A DNA stretch of 64,000 nt from Salegentibacter flavus (GTDB taxonomy: Bacteria > Bacteroidota > Bacteroidia > Flavobacteriales > Flavobacteriaceae): NCBI RefSeq assembly GCF_900115145.1, contig NZ_FOVL01000010.1:1-64000 (forward strand), in the 5' to 3' direction. The notes beneath the pieces were generated by a model. That model was not told the origin of the DNA. It did not search any database and was given only the letters and a program-made list of their open reading frames with translations. The translations under genes and the position numbers were made by a program. This document shows positions 1-8,578 of the stretch, piece by piece (the first letter of the stretch is position 1; each line of letters starts with the position of its first letter).

Positions 1-142
1 TGATGCGATTCCCACACCTGCAAGGGTGTGGGGACTTGAATGCTTGACCGCAGTACTTCTTTATTTTTTGTTTCTTAAATATGTCAACTCATTAGGAGGT
101 AGATAAAGACCGAAAGGGTCTTTATGCTACACTCAAAGACTT
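1..142 (+). other. 23S-5S rRNA internal spacer
   Basis: This stretch precedes the 5S rRNA gene and contains no open frame. It holds two good stem-loops. One has an 8-bp stem (11-18 with 25-32). The other has a 9-bp stem, ATAAAGACC at 103-111 with GGTCTTTAT at 117-125, closing a GAAAG loop. Stems in this spacer are commonly rRNA processing sites. I could not recognise the 23S 3' end, so the 23S gene is taken to end upstream of the window. Confidence 0.6.
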
Positions 143-249
<107 letters not shown>

Positions 250-254
250 CTTTT

Positions 255-290
255 AAGACCCTTACATTAATTTGTAAGGGTCTTTTTTTT
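255..290 (+). terminator. rRNA operon terminator
   Basis: An 11-bp stem, AAGACCCTTAC paired with GTAAGGGTCTT, is followed by a run of T residues six bases after the 5S gene. It is a canonical intrinsic terminator for the rRNA operon. Confidence 0.9.
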
Positions 291-305
291 GGAATATTAT
301 GTAGG

Positions 306-323
306 TCCCGCTACGAAGCGGGA
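306..323. repeat. Short GC-rich hairpin
   Basis: TCCCGCT and AGCGGGA form a perfect 7-bp stem around the loop ACGA. It lies between the rRNA terminator and the 3' end of the reverse-strand symporter gene. There is no clear T tract, so it may be a weak terminator or an RNA-end structure. Nothing else was recognised between 291 and 434. Confidence 0.4.
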
Positions 324-434
324 TTCATTCCTATAGCTTTTCACTCTGCGTGCAAGCACTTGTATTCAAAAGGGGGGGCATTAATAATTCTGGGACTAAA
401 TGTTTTCAGTAAATAATTAATTCTTACTCTTTTA

Positions 435-1322
435 TTAATCTACTTTCTTTATTCTATTGTTTAAATAAACCTTTATTCCCCAGGCGATTAAAAATGTGGT
501 GATTAAGGAAAAACTACTATAAAGTACAGCAACCAGGCTTAGGTCTTTATCCTTCAAAATCTGGTTGGCGATAAACAATGCCAGTACACTGTTTTGCAGC
601 CCCATTTCAATGGCGATCGTATATGCAGCTTTATGTTCCAGGTGGAGACGCCGGGAGCTGAAATAACCGGTTGCGATAGTAATAAAATTCAGCAGAAAAA
701 GAGGAATAAAAAGATTAATGTGATCCAGATAATTTACTTCCTGCTGCGATTCGTCAAAAAAGATTACCGCTAAGAAGGCTATTAACATAATGCCCGGAAG
801 AATATACTTCAATGCCTGATGGAATTTATCTGTGAATTTATGACCAAAATATTCATTCAGCAGGATTCCCAGGCTTATTGGTAAAATCACTGTTAGAAAA
901 ACATCTTGCATCGTATCGGTAAACTTAAGTTCGAACTGCTTAGTATCACTTCCCAGTAGAAGGAAACTTAGTTGCATCACAAAAGGAATGCTAAAAACTA
1001 TTATAAAACTGTTGAAAGCTGTAAGGGAAACTGATAGTGCGACCTTGCCCTTTAGCATTTTTGTTACCAGGTTAGATGCAGTGCCACCGGGGCAAGCCGC
1101 CAGTAACATGAAACCGACCTTATATATCTTACCCATAGGCCAGAAGTAAACCAGAGCGAACGTAAGTAGAGGTAAAAGTATTAACTGATTCCCCAAGCCT
1201 GTTAATACTGGCCTGGGATGAGTGAAGACCCTCCTGAAATCCCTAAAACAAAGTTCTAAACCTATCCCCAACATTATAAAGGCTATGGAGAGAGGTACAA
1301 TAATATTCACAACCTCTTGCAT
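435..1322 (-). CDS. Bile acid:sodium symporter family protein
   Basis: This 295-residue polytopic inner-membrane protein has about 8-10 hydrophobic segments. The motif LLAACPGGTASNLVTKMLKG around residues 74-93 is the family signature of BASS/SBF transporters, which couple Na+ to uptake of organic anions such as bile acids, pyruvate or pantoate. The substrate cannot be read from sequence. It starts at ATG 1322 (MQEVVNIIVPL). It is divergent from the nos block and shares a 137-bp intergenic region with it, so the dyad at 1391-1406 could affect both. Length is normal for the family (about 300 residues). Family assignment is firm; the substrate is unknown. Confidence 0.85.
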   Translation of the reverse strand: MQEVVNIIVPLSIAFIMLGIGLELCFRDFRRVFTHPRPVLTGLGNQLILLPLLTFALVYFWPMGKIYKVGFMLLAACPGGTASNLVTKMLKGKVALSVSLTAFNSFIIVFSIPFVMQLSFLLLGSDTKQFELKFTDTMQDVFLTVILPISLGILLNEYFGHKFTDKFHQALKYILPGIMLIAFLAVIFFDESQQEVNYLDHINLFIPLFLLNFITIATGYFSSRRLHLEHKAAYTIAIEMGLQNSVLALFIANQILKDKDLSLVAVLYSSFSLITTFLIAWGIKVYLNNRIKKVD

Positions 1323-1390
1323 ATTAGTTTTTTACTTCAGTAGCTAAGGTAAGATAATCATCTTCTTAAATTTTTGTACCTTCATATGTA

Positions 1391-1406
1391 TATGACTTAA
1401 GTCATA
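1391..1406. promoter_or_regulatory. Putative Crp/Fnr-type operator of the nos cluster
   Basis: TATGACTTAAGTCATA is a perfect 16-bp palindrome with half-sites spaced as in Crp/Fnr operators (5-4-5 core ATGAC-TTAA-GTCAT). Its centre (1398.5) is 33 bp upstream of the centre of the -7-like element TAATTTTA at 1428-1435. That would place it near -41 of the cytochrome gene promoter, the class II activator position. A near copy lies at 8563-8578 with the same spacing. The match to a specific regulator is inference. Confidence 0.6.
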
Positions 1407-1427
1407 AAATAGAAGGGTAATACCCGG

Positions 1428-1435
1428 TAATTTTA
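1428..1435 (+). promoter_or_regulatory. Candidate -7 element of the nos promoter
   Basis: TAATTTTA matches seven of eight positions of the Bacteroidota -7 consensus TAnnTTTG. It lies 24 bp upstream of the ATG at 1460. There is no good -33 element, which fits a promoter that needs an activator. Confidence 0.45.
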
Positions 1436-1459
1436 CAACTAATTAAATATCTAATAATT

Positions 1460-1978
1460 ATGAAAAGTTTGCTAAAAACAACTGGAATTTTTGCAGCAAT
1501 GCTGCTAATGTTTTCTTGTGGAGATTCAGAGAAAAAAGAAAAAGATGAAATTCGTTTAGACGACTACAAGGAGGCACCTGCTCCTGAAGCAAAGTCTGCC
1601 TCCCAGGATTCAGAGGCCGATAGTGGAGATGATCTTTCCAATAAAGGAATTGGCCCTATAGACAACCTTTCTCTTGATGATGACATTGATTCCGATATGG
1701 CTGCAAAGGGAGGAGATATCTTCAAAAATATGTGTTCTGCCTGCCATAAGATGGACAAGAAATTTGTAGGTCCTCAAATCGCTGGTGTAACTGAAAGACG
1801 TTCTCCTGAGTGGATCATGAACATGATTCTTAATCCTGAACAGATGATAAAAGAAGATCCTATTGCTAAAAGACTTTTGATTGAATCGAATATGGCGGTA
1901 ATGGCTAACCAGGGACTCGCTGAAGATGAAGCTAGGGCAATTCTTGAATACTTTAGACAATATGATGAGAAAAACTGA
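1460..1978 (+). CDS. Lipoprotein c-type cytochrome of the nos cluster
   Basis: This 172-residue protein begins with a lipoprotein signal (MKSLLKTTGIFAAMLLMFSC, Cys20 as lipidation site). A long acidic linker follows, then one class I cytochrome c domain with the haem motif CSACH at 92-96 and a Met-containing segment (NMAVMANQG) that should give the distal ligand. It is probably anchored on the periplasmic face of a membrane and passes electrons toward NosZ. It is the first gene of the nos block and has a good promoter with an operator-like dyad upstream. The haem motif and linker are read directly; the role as NosZ donor is inferred from position, as clade II nos clusters often carry small cytochromes. 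Confidence 0.88.
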   Translation: MKSLLKTTGIFAAMLLMFSCGDSEKKEKDEIRLDDYKEAPAPEAKSASQDSEADSGDDLSNKGIGPIDNLSLDDDIDSDMAAKGGDIFKNMCSACHKMDKKFVGPQIAGVTERRSPEWIMNMILNPEQMIKEDPIAKRLLIESNMAVMANQGLAEDEARAILEYFRQYDEKN

Positions 1979-2063
1979 TGCTTCTCATATTTTTCTAAGC
2001 TTTTCTGCTATAAATTCGCAATGAATTAGCTTTTTAATTGAATAAATCTAACCAAACCAACAA

Positions 2064-2660
2064 ATGATGAAATCAATTCCCTTTTTAATGATGATTTTCC
2101 TGCTAATAAGTTCTTCAGTACTTATTGGATGTAAGGATAACACCAATGATGAGAGTGAGACTCCTGCCACAGCTGACGAAACAAGTAACGATGCTGCTTC
2201 AAATAGAGGTCAGGCTTTTATTGATGATGACAGTGCTACCCCAAATGCCTTACGCCTGGCCATGGACTCTGAGGATCATACAACTTTGGTTGCCGCAGTT
2301 GAAGCTGCAGGGGTTGAAAACTCTCTGGTAAATGTAGGTCCGCTTACGGTTTTTGCTCCAACAAATGCAGCTTTTGATAAACTCCCTGATGGTACCGTTG
2401 AAGATCTGTTAAAACCTGAAAATAAGTCTAAACTGGCTTATATCCTTAAAAATCATGTCGCGCCCAGCAATTATCCAATTGATATGCTTGAGAAAAATAT
2501 AGAAAAAGGCCGTACCCTTTATATGGCTTCCGGAGAAAATGTAGATGTTAGCAAGGAAGGAGATGATATTATTGTGGGTGGAGCTAAAATTATCGGTACC
2601 GTTAAAGTAAGTAACGGATGGGTACACGTAGTTGAAGACGTCATTTTACCAAAAGAATAA
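2064..2660 (+). CDS. Fasciclin (FAS1) domain lipoprotein
   Basis: This 198-residue lipoprotein (signal ending LIGC at about residue 23) has a low-complexity Asp/Glu/Thr linker and a single FAS1 domain over roughly residues 60-196. Typical FAS1 motifs are present: GPLTVFAPTNAAFDKLP (H1 region) and the late NGWVHVVEDVILP strand. FAS1 domains usually mediate protein-protein or surface contacts. Located 85 bp after the cytochrome gene and 39 bp before nosZ, it is almost certainly co-transcribed. Its role in N2O respiration is not established; scaffold or copper-site assembly functions are guesses. ATG at 2067 is an equally good start. Confidence 0.88.
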   Translation: MMKSIPFLMMIFLLISSSVLIGCKDNTNDESETPATADETSNDAASNRGQAFIDDDSATPNALRLAMDSEDHTTLVAAVEAAGVENSLVNVGPLTVFAPTNAAFDKLPDGTVEDLLKPENKSKLAYILKNHVAPSNYPIDMLEKNIEKGRTLYMASGENVDVSKEGDDIIVGGAKIIGTVKVSNGWVHVVEDVILPKE

Positions 2661-2699
2661 TCAATCCAATTTCAAACAATAAATTAAAAATCCAATCTA

Positions 2700-4667
2700 A
2701 TGAAGAATATTTTAAAAATCGCGGTCCTGGGTGTTCTGGGACTATTTATCCAATCATGTGGCAATGGTGGGTCTTCTGATGAGAAATCAGGAGCCATCAC
2801 CTCTAATGCAGCAGAACGTGTTTACGTAGCTCCGGGGGAGCACGATGAATTTTATGCATTCCTTTCCGGAGGATACAGTGGTAATCTTACCGTATACGGT
2901 TTACCTTCAGGAAGAATGTTGAAGGAAATTCCTGTTTTTTCTCAGTTTGCTACTAATGGTTATGGGTATTCTGAAGAAACAGTCCCAATGTTAAATACCT
3001 CATATGGATTCGTGCCATGGGGAGATGCTCACCATCCCGATATTTCTCAAACTAACGGAGAACTTGATGGACGTTGGGTTTTCATCAACGAGAACAATAC
3101 TCCAAGGATAGCACGTATTAGCCTTGAGACTTTTGAGACCGAAGAGATTATCGAGATTCCTCACAGTGCAGGAAACCACTCTTCATCTTTTGTTACTGAA
3201 AATACGGAATATGTGGTAGCCGGAACTCGTTTCTCCGTGCCTTATCCACAAAAGGATATGCCTATCAATGAAATGAAAGGTAACTTTAAAGGCCCACTTA
3301 CTTTTATCGCTGTTGGCGATGATGGAAGGATGAATATTGATTTCCAGCTAAAAATGCCTGGATTCAACTACGACCTTTCACATCCTGGACGTGGAGATTC
3401 TCACGGGTGGTTCTTCTTTACCACTTATAACACCGAAGAAGCTCACACTTTGCAGGAAGTTAACGCTTCTCAGAATGATAAAGATTTCATTGCTGCTGTA
3501 AACTGGAAAAAGATCCAGGAATATGTAGAAAATGGAGGTGGAGAAGAGATCGCTGCAGAATATGCACATAATGTTTTTGATCATAGTACCCAGACTGCTA
3601 CTTCCACGATGGAAGATAAAGTTCTTACTGTAGATCCAAGAGAAGTAGAAGGAGCCGTATTCTTTATGCCAACTCCAAAATCTCCTCACGGTTGTGATGT
3701 AGATCCTTCAGGAGAGTACATTGTGGGTAATGGTAAACTTTCTACCGACCTTACTGTTCACTCTTTTTCTAAAATGATCACTGCAATTGAAAATGAAGAT
3801 TATGAGGGTGATGCTTACGGAATTCCAATTCTTAACTTCGAGTCTACACTTGCAGGAACTGTTAAAGAAGGAGGTCTGGGACCACTGCATACCGAATTTG
3901 ACGGAGAAGGAAACGCCTATACTACATTCTTTATCTCCTCTGAAGTTGTTAAATGGAAATTGGGAACCTGGGAAGTGCTTGACAGACAGCCAAGTTACTA
4001 CTCTGTGGGTCACAATATGATTCCAGGAGGTAACTCAAGAAAACCTTTCGGAAAGTATATGATCTCTATGAACAAGATTACTAAAGATCGTTTCCTTCCT
4101 ACAGGTCCTGAGTTGGAACACTCTGCACAATTATATGATATTTCCGGAGATAAGATGGAACTTCTGTTAGACTTTCCAACTCACGGAGAGCCTCACTATG
4201 CTGCCGGTATTCCTGCAGATATGATTAAATCTAAGTCTCAAAAAATCTACAGATTGGATGAGAATGAGCACGAATATGCCGCTACCAGTGAGTCTGAGAC
4301 AAAAATGGTGCGTGATGGTAATGAAGTTCACGTATATATGACTACAGTGAGAAGTCACTTCTCACCAGATAACCTTGAAGGTATTAAAGTTGGAGATAAA
4401 GTATTCTTCCACGTTACTAACCTGGAGCAGGATTTTGATGTACCACACGGCTTCGCTATGATTGGTGCAAACACTTCTGAGCTCTTGATTATGCCCGGAC
4501 AAACCAAAACAATTACCTGGGAACCCAAAAAAGAAGGGGTATGGCCATTTTACTGTACCGACTTCTGTTCAGCTCTTCATCAGGAAATGCAGGGATACGT
4601 AAGAGTATCTGGCCAGAATTCAAATGTGCCATTGAAATGGACTTTGGATGATGAAGAGATTAATTAG
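2700..4667 (+). CDS. nosZ: Nitrous-oxide reductase, clade II, lipoprotein type
   Basis: NosZ reduces N2O to N2 in the periplasm using the CuA and CuZ copper centres. The 655-residue protein has an N-terminal beta-propeller with the CuZ His pair in DAHHPD (His111, His112) and further His residues in SHPGRGDSHG and PKSPHG. The C-terminal cupredoxin domain has the CuA ligands His583 (VPHGF), Cys619, Cys623, His627 and Met630 (C-x3-C-x3-H-x2-M). The signal is Sec-type with a lipobox (FIQSC, Cys20) and no twin Arg, typical of clade II enzymes of Bacteroidota. All key ligands seen are intact. It is followed by a hairpin that may limit read-through into the accessory genes. Confidence 0.97.
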   Translation: MKNILKIAVLGVLGLFIQSCGNGGSSDEKSGAITSNAAERVYVAPGEHDEFYAFLSGGYSGNLTVYGLPSGRMLKEIPVFSQFATNGYGYSEETVPMLNTSYGFVPWGDAHHPDISQTNGELDGRWVFINENNTPRIARISLETFETEEIIEIPHSAGNHSSSFVTENTEYVVAGTRFSVPYPQKDMPINEMKGNFKGPLTFIAVGDDGRMNIDFQLKMPGFNYDLSHPGRGDSHGWFFFTTYNTEEAHTLQEVNASQNDKDFIAAVNWKKIQEYVENGGGEEIAAEYAHNVFDHSTQTATSTMEDKVLTVDPREVEGAVFFMPTPKSPHGCDVDPSGEYIVGNGKLSTDLTVHSFSKMITAIENEDYEGDAYGIPILNFESTLAGTVKEGGLGPLHTEFDGEGNAYTTFFISSEVVKWKLGTWEVLDRQPSYYSVGHNMIPGGNSRKPFGKYMISMNKITKDRFLPTGPELEHSAQLYDISGDKMELLLDFPTHGEPHYAAGIPADMIKSKSQKIYRLDENEHEYAATSESETKMVRDGNEVHVYMTTVRSHFSPDNLEGIKVGDKVFFHVTNLEQDFDVPHGFAMIGANTSELLIMPGQTKTITWEPKKEGVWPFYCTDFCSALHQEMQGYVRVSGQNSNVPLKWTLDDEEIN

Positions 4668-4704
4668 TTTATTTAGTTGAAAACTGGTTGTTTTTAGATT
4701 GAGA

Positions 4705-4739
4705 AAGGCGGGTGGATGGAAAATTTACCCGCCTTCTTT
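4705..4739 (+). terminator. Hairpin between nosZ and accessory nos genes
   Basis: AAGGCGGGT (4705-4713) pairs perfectly with ACCCGCCTT (4727-4735) and is followed by CTTTT. It resembles an intrinsic terminator inside the operon. It probably acts as a leaky terminator or RNA-stabilising stem that leaves nosZ mRNA more abundant than the assembly genes. It also argues against the in-frame ATG at 4712, which lies inside the stem. Confidence 0.6.
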
Positions 4740-4756
4740 TAAAAATCCCCTTCACA

Positions 4757-5371
4757 ATGAAAAAATCAGGAATTTTAATGGTAATAGGTTCAGCCTTACT
4801 GCTTGGCCTGTTTATCTATCCACTCTGGAACATACAACTGGAAGCGCCACAGTATCCAGATCCTCTGGGGATGAATATTTATATAAGTGGAATTCAGGGC
4901 GAAGAAGAATTTGATATTCAGAATATAGATGGTATAAACCACTATATTGGGATGAAAAAGATCCCTAAGCCTGCAGAAATGTGGGAATTTAATGTCTTCC
5001 CTCTGGTAATAGGTGGAATGGCCGGTCTAGGTGTCCTTCTGGGAATCCTGGGCTTCTTTAAAGTTATAGGTCCAAACTGGTTCTTAGGTTGGCTCATATT
5101 AATGACCGTTTTAGGCATTTTAGGAATGATGGATTTTAATAACTGGCTTACAGACTACGGAACTGATCTTGATCCTAAAGCCATTATGAAGTTAACCGAC
5201 TCTGAAGGCAACCCTTTAAGCTATAAACCTCCACTCTTCGGATCTCAAAAGATTCTTAACTTTACCGCGCATTCCTATCCTAAAGCAGGTGCCTATTTGA
5301 TGTTTGCAGGAATGTTACTAACTTTAGTCGCCTGGTGGGTTGGAAAAAAATCCCCAAAAGGTAAGAGCTAA
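4757..5371 (+). CDS. Nos-cluster membrane protein (NosB-like candidate)
   Basis: This 204-residue protein has about four membrane segments (roughly residues 6-24, 80-102, 107-126 and 181-198) and a periplasmic-looking loop after the first, containing INHYIGMKKIPKP. I recognise no catalytic motif. Its position between nosZ and nosL matches the unnamed membrane protein, sometimes called NosB, in clade II clusters. The start MKKSGILMV is chosen because the upstream ATG at 4712 falls in a hairpin and would put a charged extension before the first membrane segment. It is probably needed for NosZ maturation or electron supply, but this is inferred only from context. Confidence 0.75.
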   Translation: MKKSGILMVIGSALLLGLFIYPLWNIQLEAPQYPDPLGMNIYISGIQGEEEFDIQNIDGINHYIGMKKIPKPAEMWEFNVFPLVIGGMAGLGVLLGILGFFKVIGPNWFLGWLILMTVLGILGMMDFNNWLTDYGTDLDPKAIMKLTDSEGNPLSYKPPLFGSQKILNFTAHSYPKAGAYLMFAGMLLTLVAWWVGKKSPKGKS

Positions 5372-5386
5372 AGAAAAATTAAAGCT

Positions 5387-5830
5387 ATGAAAAAGATAAT
5401 TTACCTCTTTGTGCTGGGGCTGTTCACCGCATGCAGCAGTGAACCCCAACCTATAGACTACGGCAACGATAACTGTAACTTCTGCGAGATGACGATTGTT
5501 AGTCAGGCTTATTCGGCGCAGGCAGTGAGTCAAAAAGGGAAGCAATATAAATATGATGCTATAGAATGCATGGTTAACGACCAGCTTCAGCATAATTATG
5601 ATATGGCCGTAAATTTGGTTGCCAATTTTGAGCAACCGGGAACTATGATAGATGTAAATAAGGCCGGATTTGTTATAAACGATAGTATTAAATCTCCTAT
5701 GGGCGGCAACCTGGCTGCTTTTAAAAAAGAAAGTCCTGTGATTAATGATGGATCTGAAGGAACATTTAGTTGGGAAAAATTAAAGACCCATTTCCTTCAA
5801 ACCGATTCATTAACTACAAGTTACCAATAA
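5387..5830 (+). CDS. nosL: NosL copper chaperone lipoprotein
   Basis: This 147-residue lipoprotein (lipobox Cys16, FTAC) has the NosL copper-binding motif CNFCEM (Cys30, Cys33, Met35). It also has the conserved SPMGGNLAAF segment near the C-terminus. NosL delivers Cu(I) to apo-NosZ at the outer face of the membrane. It starts 15 bp after the membrane protein gene and ends 1 bp before nosD, so translation is likely coupled. Length is typical for the family, and nothing appears truncated. Confidence 0.93.
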   Translation: MKKIIYLFVLGLFTACSSEPQPIDYGNDNCNFCEMTIVSQAYSAQAVSQKGKQYKYDAIECMVNDQLQHNYDMAVNLVANFEQPGTMIDVNKAGFVINDSIKSPMGGNLAAFKKESPVINDGSEGTFSWEKLKTHFLQTDSLTTSYQ

Positions 5831-5831
5831 C

Positions 5832-7073
5832 ATGGGAAGATTATTTATTCTTTTTTTATTGCTCGGTTTTGCAACAACAAGCATTCATGCACAGGAGATC
5901 GAGGTCTGTAAAAGTTGTGAGGTAAAGACCATTCAGGCTGCCGTAGACATGGCCGAAAATGGTGATGTTATCAGGATTAAAAGCGGTACCTATAAAGAAC
6001 ACGATATCACCATTATCGATAAATCTCTTACAATCATCGGGGAAGGTCTCCCGGTGATAGACGCCGAAATGGAAGGCACAGCAATAAGCATAAGAGCAGA
6101 AAACTTTTCTATTGAAGGCTTAAAGATTATCAATGTAGGAAGGAGCCATACTAATGACTTTGCTGGTATCCTGGTTTCAAACTCCAAAAATTTTGAGGTA
6201 AAGAACAACAGGTTGGACCAGGTGTTTTTTGGTATCCTGTTAGAAAGATCTTCAGAAGGAATTATTTCCGGGAATAAAGTTACCAGTAATGCTAAAGACC
6301 AGGCTACTTCAGGAAATGGTGTGCATATATGGAAATCGGAAAAAATAACCGTAAAGAATAATGAAGTAATTGGTTTAAGGGATGGTATCTACCTTGAATT
6401 TGTGAATAATTCTGAGATCATTGACAATCTCTGTAAAGATAACTTACGTTATGGACTGCATTTTATGTTTTCAGACAATGACCTTTATAAAGGCAATATC
6501 TTCGAGAATAATGGAGCCGGAGTAGCAGTGATGTATTCCAAATTTATTGATATGCAGGATAACCAGTTCAGAAAAAACTGGGGCAGCGCCTCCTACGGAC
6601 TTCTGCTGAAGGAGATAAACGATTCAGAATTAAAAAATAATATTTTTGAGGATAATACTATAGCTATTAGTGCCGATAATACCAACCGAATAAATTATAT
6701 CGAAAACGATTTTAAGAACAACGGCTATGCGATTAGGATTCGCGGTGCTGTTTACGACAATATTTTTGAGCGGAATAACTTCCTTTACAACTCCTTTGAT
6801 GTAGCCTACACCGGGAGGCTTAATGATAACAAATTCAACAATAATTACTGGAGCGGCTATTCTGGCTACGACCTGGATAAAGATGGGATAGGGGATGTGC
6901 CTTTCAGGCCGGTAACTCTTTTCTCCTACCTGGTGAACAGAACTCCGGAGGCAATCGTTCTGTTAAGAAGTATGTTTATAGATATGCTGGACTTTTCAGA
7001 GAAAGTTTCTCCTATTTTTACACCGGCCGATCTTATCGATGAACAACCCCAAATGAAAAGAATCCAATGGTAA
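5832..7073 (+). CDS. nosD: NosD, periplasmic copper-site maturation protein
   Basis: This 413-residue protein has a Sec signal (cleavage likely after IHAQ). Its right-handed parallel beta-helix is made of many short repeats of the type N-x-I/F-x-x-N (CASH/NosD repeats) over about residues 40-350. NosD works with the NosFY transporter to assemble the CuZ cluster of NosZ. The final seven bases overlap nosF, a normal coupling for this operon. The early CKSCEVKTIQAAVDMA motif is the usual start of the beta-helix domain. Complete, no anomalies seen. Confidence 0.93.
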   Translation: MGRLFILFLLLGFATTSIHAQEIEVCKSCEVKTIQAAVDMAENGDVIRIKSGTYKEHDITIIDKSLTIIGEGLPVIDAEMEGTAISIRAENFSIEGLKIINVGRSHTNDFAGILVSNSKNFEVKNNRLDQVFFGILLERSSEGIISGNKVTSNAKDQATSGNGVHIWKSEKITVKNNEVIGLRDGIYLEFVNNSEIIDNLCKDNLRYGLHFMFSDNDLYKGNIFENNGAGVAVMYSKFIDMQDNQFRKNWGSASYGLLLKEINDSELKNNIFEDNTIAISADNTNRINYIENDFKNNGYAIRIRGAVYDNIFERNNFLYNSFDVAYTGRLNDNKFNNNYWSGYSGYDLDKDGIGDVPFRPVTLFSYLVNRTPEAIVLLRSMFIDMLDFSEKVSPIFTPADLIDEQPQMKRIQW

Positions 7074-7774
7074 GTATTACAAATCTGCATAAAAAATTCG
7101 GTTCCCTGGTTGTCCTGAATGGGCTTGACCTTCAAACTCCCGAAAGCGGGATAATAGCTGTATTAGGGCCAAACGGCTCAGGGAAAACCACGCTTATAAA
7201 AAGTATCCTTGGGATGGTAGTACCCCAAAAGGGAGAAATTGAAGTTAATGGTCAAAGAGTAAAAAAACACTGGAATTACCGTAAAGATATAGATTACCTG
7301 CCACAGATCGCCAATTTCCCCGGCAACCTAAGGGTTCAGGAACTTATTGATATGATCAAGGACCTGCGCGGAAAAGTAGCGCGGGACCGGGAACTTATTG
7401 ATCTCTTTAAACTGGAACCTTTTCTGGATAAAAAGCTTAGTAATCTTTCGGGAGGGAGCAAGCAGAAAGTAAACCTGGTCTTGTGTTTTATGTTCGATAG
7501 TCCGTTAATTATTTTGGATGAACCCACATCCGGGCTGGATCCTGTTTCACTTATACGCCTGCGGAAGCTTATTCAGCAAGAAAAAGAAAAAGGGAAAACT
7601 ATCCTGATCACCTCGCACATTATGAGTTTTGTTGAAGAAATATCAGACAGGATCGTGTTTTTGCTGGAAGGCAAAATCTATTTTAATGGAACCGTGGAAG
7701 AGCTAAAAACCTCTACAGGAGAAAAAGATTTCGAACACGCCATTGCCAACATCTTAACCGAGAACCATGCTTAA
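7067..7774 (+). CDS. nosF: NosF, ABC transporter ATPase
   Basis: This 235-residue ABC ATPase has a Walker A motif GPNGSGKT (34-41), signature LSGGS (127-131), Walker B LIILDE (147-152) and the D-loop SGLDP. It energises the NosFY complex, which is thought to export a sulfur species or otherwise remodel NosD for CuZ assembly. Overlaps with nosD at the start and nosY at the end point to tight co-translation. Confidence 0.95.
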   Translation: MVSITNLHKKFGSLVVLNGLDLQTPESGIIAVLGPNGSGKTTLIKSILGMVVPQKGEIEVNGQRVKKHWNYRKDIDYLPQIANFPGNLRVQELIDMIKDLRGKVARDRELIDLFKLEPFLDKKLSNLSGGSKQKVNLVLCFMFDSPLIILDEPTSGLDPVSLIRLRKLIQQEKEKGKTILITSHIMSFVEEISDRIVFLLEGKIYFNGTVEELKTSTGEKDFEHAIANILTENHA

Positions 7775-8549
7775 AATATTAAAATATAGTTTTTACGATC
7801 TATCCCGTAGCCGCTGGAGTTATGTGTATTTCTTTTTTTACCTGCTTTTAGGGGTAGTGCTGTTGTTTTTGAACAATGATCTCTCCAATGCGGTAATCAC
7901 GCTAATGAATGTCATTATTATCCTGGTACCTCTTATCGGGACTATCTTCGGAGTCATGTACTTTTATAATTCTCGGGAATTCACAGAGCTCCTCCTGGCA
8001 CAACCGGTAAGAAGAAGCTCTATATTTTTAGGTCAATATCTGGGCGTGGCTATTTCTCTGTCTGCCAGCCTTATCTTTGGATTAGGTTTGCCATTTATTA
8101 TATACGGCCTATTCCAGTCTGGTGCGATTTGGGATTTTGCTTCTCTTTTGATTTCAGGAGTTTTTCTCACCTTTATTTTTACCGCTATAGCCTTTAATAT
8201 CGCATTGTCCCATGAGAACAAGATAAAAGGCTTTGGCCTGGCAATCCTGGTTTGGCTTTTTTTGGCAGTGGTTTACGACGGCCTCTTTTTGTTATCGCTG
8301 GTGTACTTCCAGGATTATCCGCTGGATAAGTTCTCCCTGGTGGCGAGTATGCTTAACCCCATTGATCTTTCCAGGATACTTATCCTGCTGAAACTGGATA
8401 TTTCAGCTTTGTTGGGTTATACCGGTGCAGTCTTCAAGCAGTTTTTCGGAACAGGTTTGGGGGCATTTACCTCTATTGTCGTGCTTATTCTCTGGGTGAT
8501 ATTTCCCGTTTGGAGAATAAAGAGGATCGCTGCAAAAAAAGATTTTTAG
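7767..8549 (+). CDS. nosY: NosY, ABC transporter permease
   Basis: This 260-residue integral membrane protein has about six transmembrane helices, in the ABC-2 permease style of NosY. The segment YNSREFTELLLAQPVRR between helices 2 and 3 is the coupling region typical of this family. It partners with NosF and docks NosD. It overlaps nosF by eight bases and is the last gene of the nos accessory run; the next gene has its own operator and promoter 80 bp on. Confidence 0.93.
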   Translation: MLKILKYSFYDLSRSRWSYVYFFFYLLLGVVLLFLNNDLSNAVITLMNVIIILVPLIGTIFGVMYFYNSREFTELLLAQPVRRSSIFLGQYLGVAISLSASLIFGLGLPFIIYGLFQSGAIWDFASLLISGVFLTFIFTAIAFNIALSHENKIKGFGLAILVWLFLAVVYDGLFLLSLVYFQDYPLDKFSLVASMLNPIDLSRILILLKLDISALLGYTGAVFKQFFGTGLGAFTSIVVLILWVIFPVWRIKRIAAKKDF

Positions 8550-8562
8550 AAAACTTTCCTTT

Positions 8563-8578
8563 TATGACTGCGCTCATA
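8563..8578. promoter_or_regulatory. Putative Crp/Fnr-type operator upstream of the RIC gene
   Basis: TATGACTGCGCTCATA has the half-site TATGAC and the imperfect half-site CTCATA (one mismatch to GTCATA). It repeats the architecture of the dyad at 1391-1406. Its centre is 33 bp upstream of the centre of the -7-like GATATTTA at 8600-8607, the same distance as in the nos promoter. This suggests shared control with nos. Confidence 0.55.

Noticed and set aside
4712-4756. Longer N-terminus for the membrane protein after nosZ
   Set aside because: The ATG at 4712 falls inside a stable hairpin and adds a charged stretch before the first membrane helix.
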